From Streptomyces sp. NBC_00683 (GTDB taxonomy: Bacteria; Actinomycetota; Actinomycetes; Streptomycetales; Streptomycetaceae), in the NCBI RefSeq assembly GCF_036226745.1, contig NZ_CP109013.1, positions 4,960,001-5,024,000 of the forward strand: 64,000 bases of DNA, in the 5' to 3' direction. A model generated the notes under the pieces. The model had not been told where the DNA came from. It searched no databases and was given only the letters and a program-made list of their open reading frames with translations. Below are positions 61,343-64,000 of this stretch, piece after piece (positions within the stretch are counted from its first letter, which is position 1; each line of letters starts with the position of its first letter). Made by a program: the position numbers and the translations under genes.

Positions 61343-64000
61343 ATGCCCGCCAACACAACCGCCTCTTCCGGTTCTTCCGATGCGAAGAAGCCCGGCAGGA
61401 AGAAGGGGCGACGCGCCCGCCTGTTCGTGATCGTCCTGGTGCTGGCGCTTGTCGCGGGTGTCGGTTACGGCGCGTTCTGGTCCGTTTCCACGGTTCGGGC
61501 CTCGTACCCGCAGACGACCGGTTCGATCGAGCTCAAGGGTCTGACCGGCAACGTCGACGTCGAACGCGACAGTTACGGGATCCCGCAGATCTACGCGGAC
61601 TCCGACAGCGACCTCTTCCGCGCCCAGGGCTTCGTCCAGGCCCAGGACCGCTTCTGGGAGATGGACGTCCGCCGTCATATGACGTCCGGGCGGCTCTCCG
61701 AGATGTTCGGCTCCGGCCAGGTCGAGACCGACTCCTTCCTGCGCACGCTGGGCTGGCGCAAGGTCGCGCAGGATGAGTACGACAAGAAGCTTGACGAGGA
61801 CACCAAGAAGAACCTCCAGGCGTACGCGGAGGGGGTGAACGCGTATCTGGACGGCAAGGACGGCAAGGACATCTCCGTCGAGTACGCCGCCCTCGGCCTG
61901 ACCAACGACTACAAGCCCACCGAGTGGACCCCGGTCGACTCGGTCGCCTGGCTGAAGGCGATGGCCTGGGACCTGCGCGGCAACATGCAGGACGAGATCG
62001 ACCGCTCGCTGATGACCAGCAGGCTCAGCGAGAAGCAGATCGAGGATCTCTACCCGGACTACCCGTACGCGAAGAACAAGCCGATCGTCCGGCAGGGCGC
62101 CGTCTCCCCGGTCACCGGCAAGTTCGACCCGGAGGCCGAGCCGTCGGACAGCATCGGCTCGAACACCCCCGAGGGCGCCACCGAGGGCCTCAACACCCAG
62201 CTCTCCGCGCTCTCCGAGACCCTCGACGAGATCCCGGCGCTGCTCGGACCCAACGGCAGCGGCATCGGCTCGAACTCCTGGGTCGTCTCCGGCAAATACA
62301 CGACGACCGGCAAGCCGCTGCTGGCCAACGATCCGCACCTGGCGCCGCAACTTCCCTCGCTCTGGTACCAGATGGGGCTGCACTGCCGGGTGATCTCGGA
62401 GACCTGCCAGTACAACACCGCCGGCTACACGTTCTCCGGGATGCCCGGTGTGATCATCGGCCACAACGCGGACATCGCCTGGGGCTTCACCAACCTCGGC
62501 GCGGACGTCACCGACCTCTTCCTGGAGAAGGTCTCGGGCGAGGGCTACCAGTACGACGGCAGGACCAAGCCCTTCGACACCCGTGAGGAGACCATCAAGG
62601 TCGCCGGCGGCCGCAGCCGGCACATCACCGTGCGCGAGACGAACAACGGCCCGGTGGTCTCCGACCGCAGCAGCGAGCTGGAGAAGGTCGGCAAGAAGGC
62701 GCCCGTCACCAACGACGCACCCGACCGTGCCGACGGCTACGTGGTCGCCCTGAAGTGGACCGCGCTGAATCCCGGCAAGTCCATGGACGCGGTCTTCGAG
62801 CTCAACCGGGCCAAGGACTTCACGTCCTTCCGGGCGGCGGCCAAGAACTTCGAGGTGCCCTCGCAGAACCTCATCTACGCGGACACCAAGGGCAACATCG
62901 GCTACCAGGCCCCCGGGACGATCCCGGTGCGGATCAAGGGCGACGGCCGGCTGCCCACCCCCGGCTGGACTTCGGACTACGGCTGGAAGAAGGAGTTCGT
63001 TCCCTTCGACGAGCTGCCGTACGAGTACAACCCGGAGCGCGGTTACATCGTCACCGCCAACCAGGCCGTCATCGACGAGAAGTACCCCCACCTGCTCACC
63101 AAGGACTGGGGCTACGGCGCCCGCAGCCAGCGGATCAACGACCTCATCGAGTCGAAGACCAAGGGCGGCGGGAAGATCTCGACCGACGACATGCAGAAGA
63201 TGCAGATGGACAACCAGAGCGTGATCGCCGCGAAGCTGGTGCCCGAACTGCTGAAGATCAACATCTCCGACAAGAACGTCCGCGAGGCGCAGAAGCTGCT
63301 GGAGAACTGGGACTACTCCCAGGAACCCGACTCGGCGGCCGCCGCCTACTTCAACGGCGTCTGGCGCAACATCCTCAAGCTGGCCTTCGGCAACAAGCTC
63401 CCCAAGGAGCTCCGCGCCGAGGGTGACTGCCTCAATGTGCCGCCCGCCGCCGGCACCGGTCCGGTGGACGAGCAGGACCGGCTCGTACGGGAATGCGGTC
63501 AGCGCGCCCCGGACGCCGCCCAGCCGGACGGCGGCGACCGCTGGTACGAGGTGGTCGGGTCCATCCTCGAGGACAAGGACAACGAGTGGTGGAAGGCTCC
63601 GGTCAGGGGTCGCGAAGAGGCGATCGACGACCGTGACGAGCTCTTCGCCCGGGCCATGGAAGACGCCCGCTGGGAGCTGACGGCCGAGCTCGGCAAGGAC
63701 ATCACCACCTGGAGCTGGGGTCGGCTGCACCAGCTGACCCTGCGCAACCCGACGCTCGGCACCGAGGGCCCCGGCCTTCTGCAGCGGGCCCTCAACCGGG
63801 GTCCCTGGCACCTCGGCGGCGGCGAGGCCGCCGTCAACGCCACCGGCTGGAACGCGGCAGGGGGCTACGACGTCATCTGGGTCCCGTCGATGCGGATGGT
63901 CGTCAACGTGGGGGACTGGGACAAGTCCCGCTGGATCAACCTGACCGGCGCCTCCGGGCACGCGTTCAGCGCGCACTACACCGATCAGACCGACAAGTGG
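61343..64000 (+). CDS. Penicillin acylase family N-terminal nucleophile hydrolase (3' end outside window)
   Basis: At least 886 aa, incomplete at the window end. One N-terminal membrane anchor (LFVIVLVLALVAGVGYGAFW, about 28-47) precedes the A-chain-like domain (DVERDSYGIPQIYADSDSDLFRAQGFVQAQDRFWEMD). The self-cleavage site is G-S310 within GIGSNSWVVSG, making Ser310 the nucleophile of the B chain. ATG 61343 follows GAAGGACAG. Relatives cleave acyl groups from beta-lactams or acyl-homoserine lactones; the substrate is not known here. Confidence 0.92.
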   Translation, partial: MPANTTASSGSSDAKKPGRKKGRRARLFVIVLVLALVAGVGYGAFWSVSTVRASYPQTTGSIELKGLTGNVDVERDSYGIPQIYADSDSDLFRAQGFVQAQDRFWEMDVRRHMTSGRLSEMFGSGQVETDSFLRTLGWRKVAQDEYDKKLDEDTKKNLQAYAEGVNAYLDGKDGKDISVEYAALGLTNDYKPTEWTPVDSVAWLKAMAWDLRGNMQDEIDRSLMTSRLSEKQIEDLYPDYPYAKNKPIVRQGAVSPVTGKFDPEAEPSDSIGSNTPEGATEGLNTQLSALSETLDEIPALLGPNGSGIGSNSWVVSGKYTTTGKPLLANDPHLAPQLPSLWYQMGLHCRVISETCQYNTAGYTFSGMPGVIIGHNADIAWGFTNLGADVTDLFLEKVSGEGYQYDGRTKPFDTREETIKVAGGRSRHITVRETNNGPVVSDRSSELEKVGKKAPVTNDAPDRADGYVVALKWTALNPGKSMDAVFELNRAKDFTSFRAAAKNFEVPSQNLIYADTKGNIGYQAPGTIPVRIKGDGRLPTPGWTSDYGWKKEFVPFDELPYEYNPERGYIVTANQAVIDEKYPHLLTKDWGYGARSQRINDLIESKTKGGGKISTDDMQKMQMDNQSVIAAKLVPELLKINISDKNVREAQKLLENWDYSQEPDSAAAAYFNGVWRNILKLAFGNKLPKELRAEGDCLNVPPAAGTGPVDEQDRLVRECGQRAPDAAQPDGGDRWYEVVGSILEDKDNEWWKAPVRGREEAIDDRDELFARAMEDARWELTAELGKDITTWSWGRLHQLTLRNPTLGTEGPGLLQRALNRGPWHLGGGEAAVNATGWNAAGGYDVIWVPSMRMVVNVGDWDKSRWINLTGASGHAFSAHYTDQTDKW

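Noticed and set aside
61292..63976. 894-codon antisense frame over the penicillin acylase gene
   Set aside because: Val/Gly/Arg-rich shadow; the opposite strand has a continuous acylase domain with SNxW site.

Overview
The window is high-GC actinobacterial chromosome and almost certainly Streptomyces. The evidence is the strong third-position GC bias, GTG/TTG starts, many 4-bp ATGA/GTGA start-stop overlaps, an HrdD-type sigma factor behind a SigR-type promoter, a SARP/AfsR-like regulator, Crp-like operators, and rare TTA codons confined to special genes. It reads mostly as ordinary core chromosome plus two accessory islands.

Region 1 (1-9.4 kb) carries a D-Ala-D-Ala carboxypeptidase with a very long acidic N-terminus, a polytopic membrane protein, a zinc-ribbon membrane protein, an ATP-grasp protein, a phosphotransferase, an acetyltransferase, and a divergent HxlR/DoxX pair. 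Region 2 (9.4-21 kb) holds a SARP-NB-ARC-TPR regulator with a small divergent partner, an XRE-cupin/MFS operon divergent from a GNAT gene, a secreted lipase, and a four-gene operon EamA exporter > M17 aminopeptidase > RidA > PhzF.

Region 3 (21.2-23.84 kb) is a small decayed integrative element at tRNA-Arg(CCU). A 97-bp perfect direct repeat (tRNA 3' end plus its terminator) bounds about 2.4 kb holding a truncated tyrosine integrase and an intact tyrosinase fused to a bulb-lectin domain.

Region 4 (24.4-35.6 kb) is the most interesting part: an Fxs-type RiPP/conflict locus. The order is precursor-like peptide FxsA, radical SAM/SPASM maturase FxsB, a stand-alone HExxH peptide beta-hydroxylase homologue, TIR-domain FxsC, and a 1410-aa FxsT-like protein (ParA-like NTPase, TIR, NB-ARC, TPR). 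The genes are nearly all translationally coupled. Two of them contain TTA codons, and the FxSxx motif of the peptide is not C-terminal. An ECF sigma factor and its coupled membrane partner follow immediately.

Region 5 (35.7-49.4 kb) is regulator/efflux/housekeeping territory: acyl-CoA ligase, M6 metalloprotease, TetR plus MFS, MarR divergent from an extradiol dioxygenase, hrdD, WYL regulator divergent from a second MFS pump, a DUF6227-like protein and a P1/DmpA peptidase. Region 6 (49.6-54.9 kb) is a tight five-gene redox operon: membrane cytochrome-like protein, molybdopterin oxidoreductase, 4Fe-4S protein, Rieske protein, small membrane protein. Region 7 (54.9-64 kb) has MscL, an SAF-domain protein, MTA phosphorylase, FmdB, an MFS transporter, a CPA1 antiporter that appears to start at CTG, and the 5' part of a penicillin acylase family gene cut by the window end.
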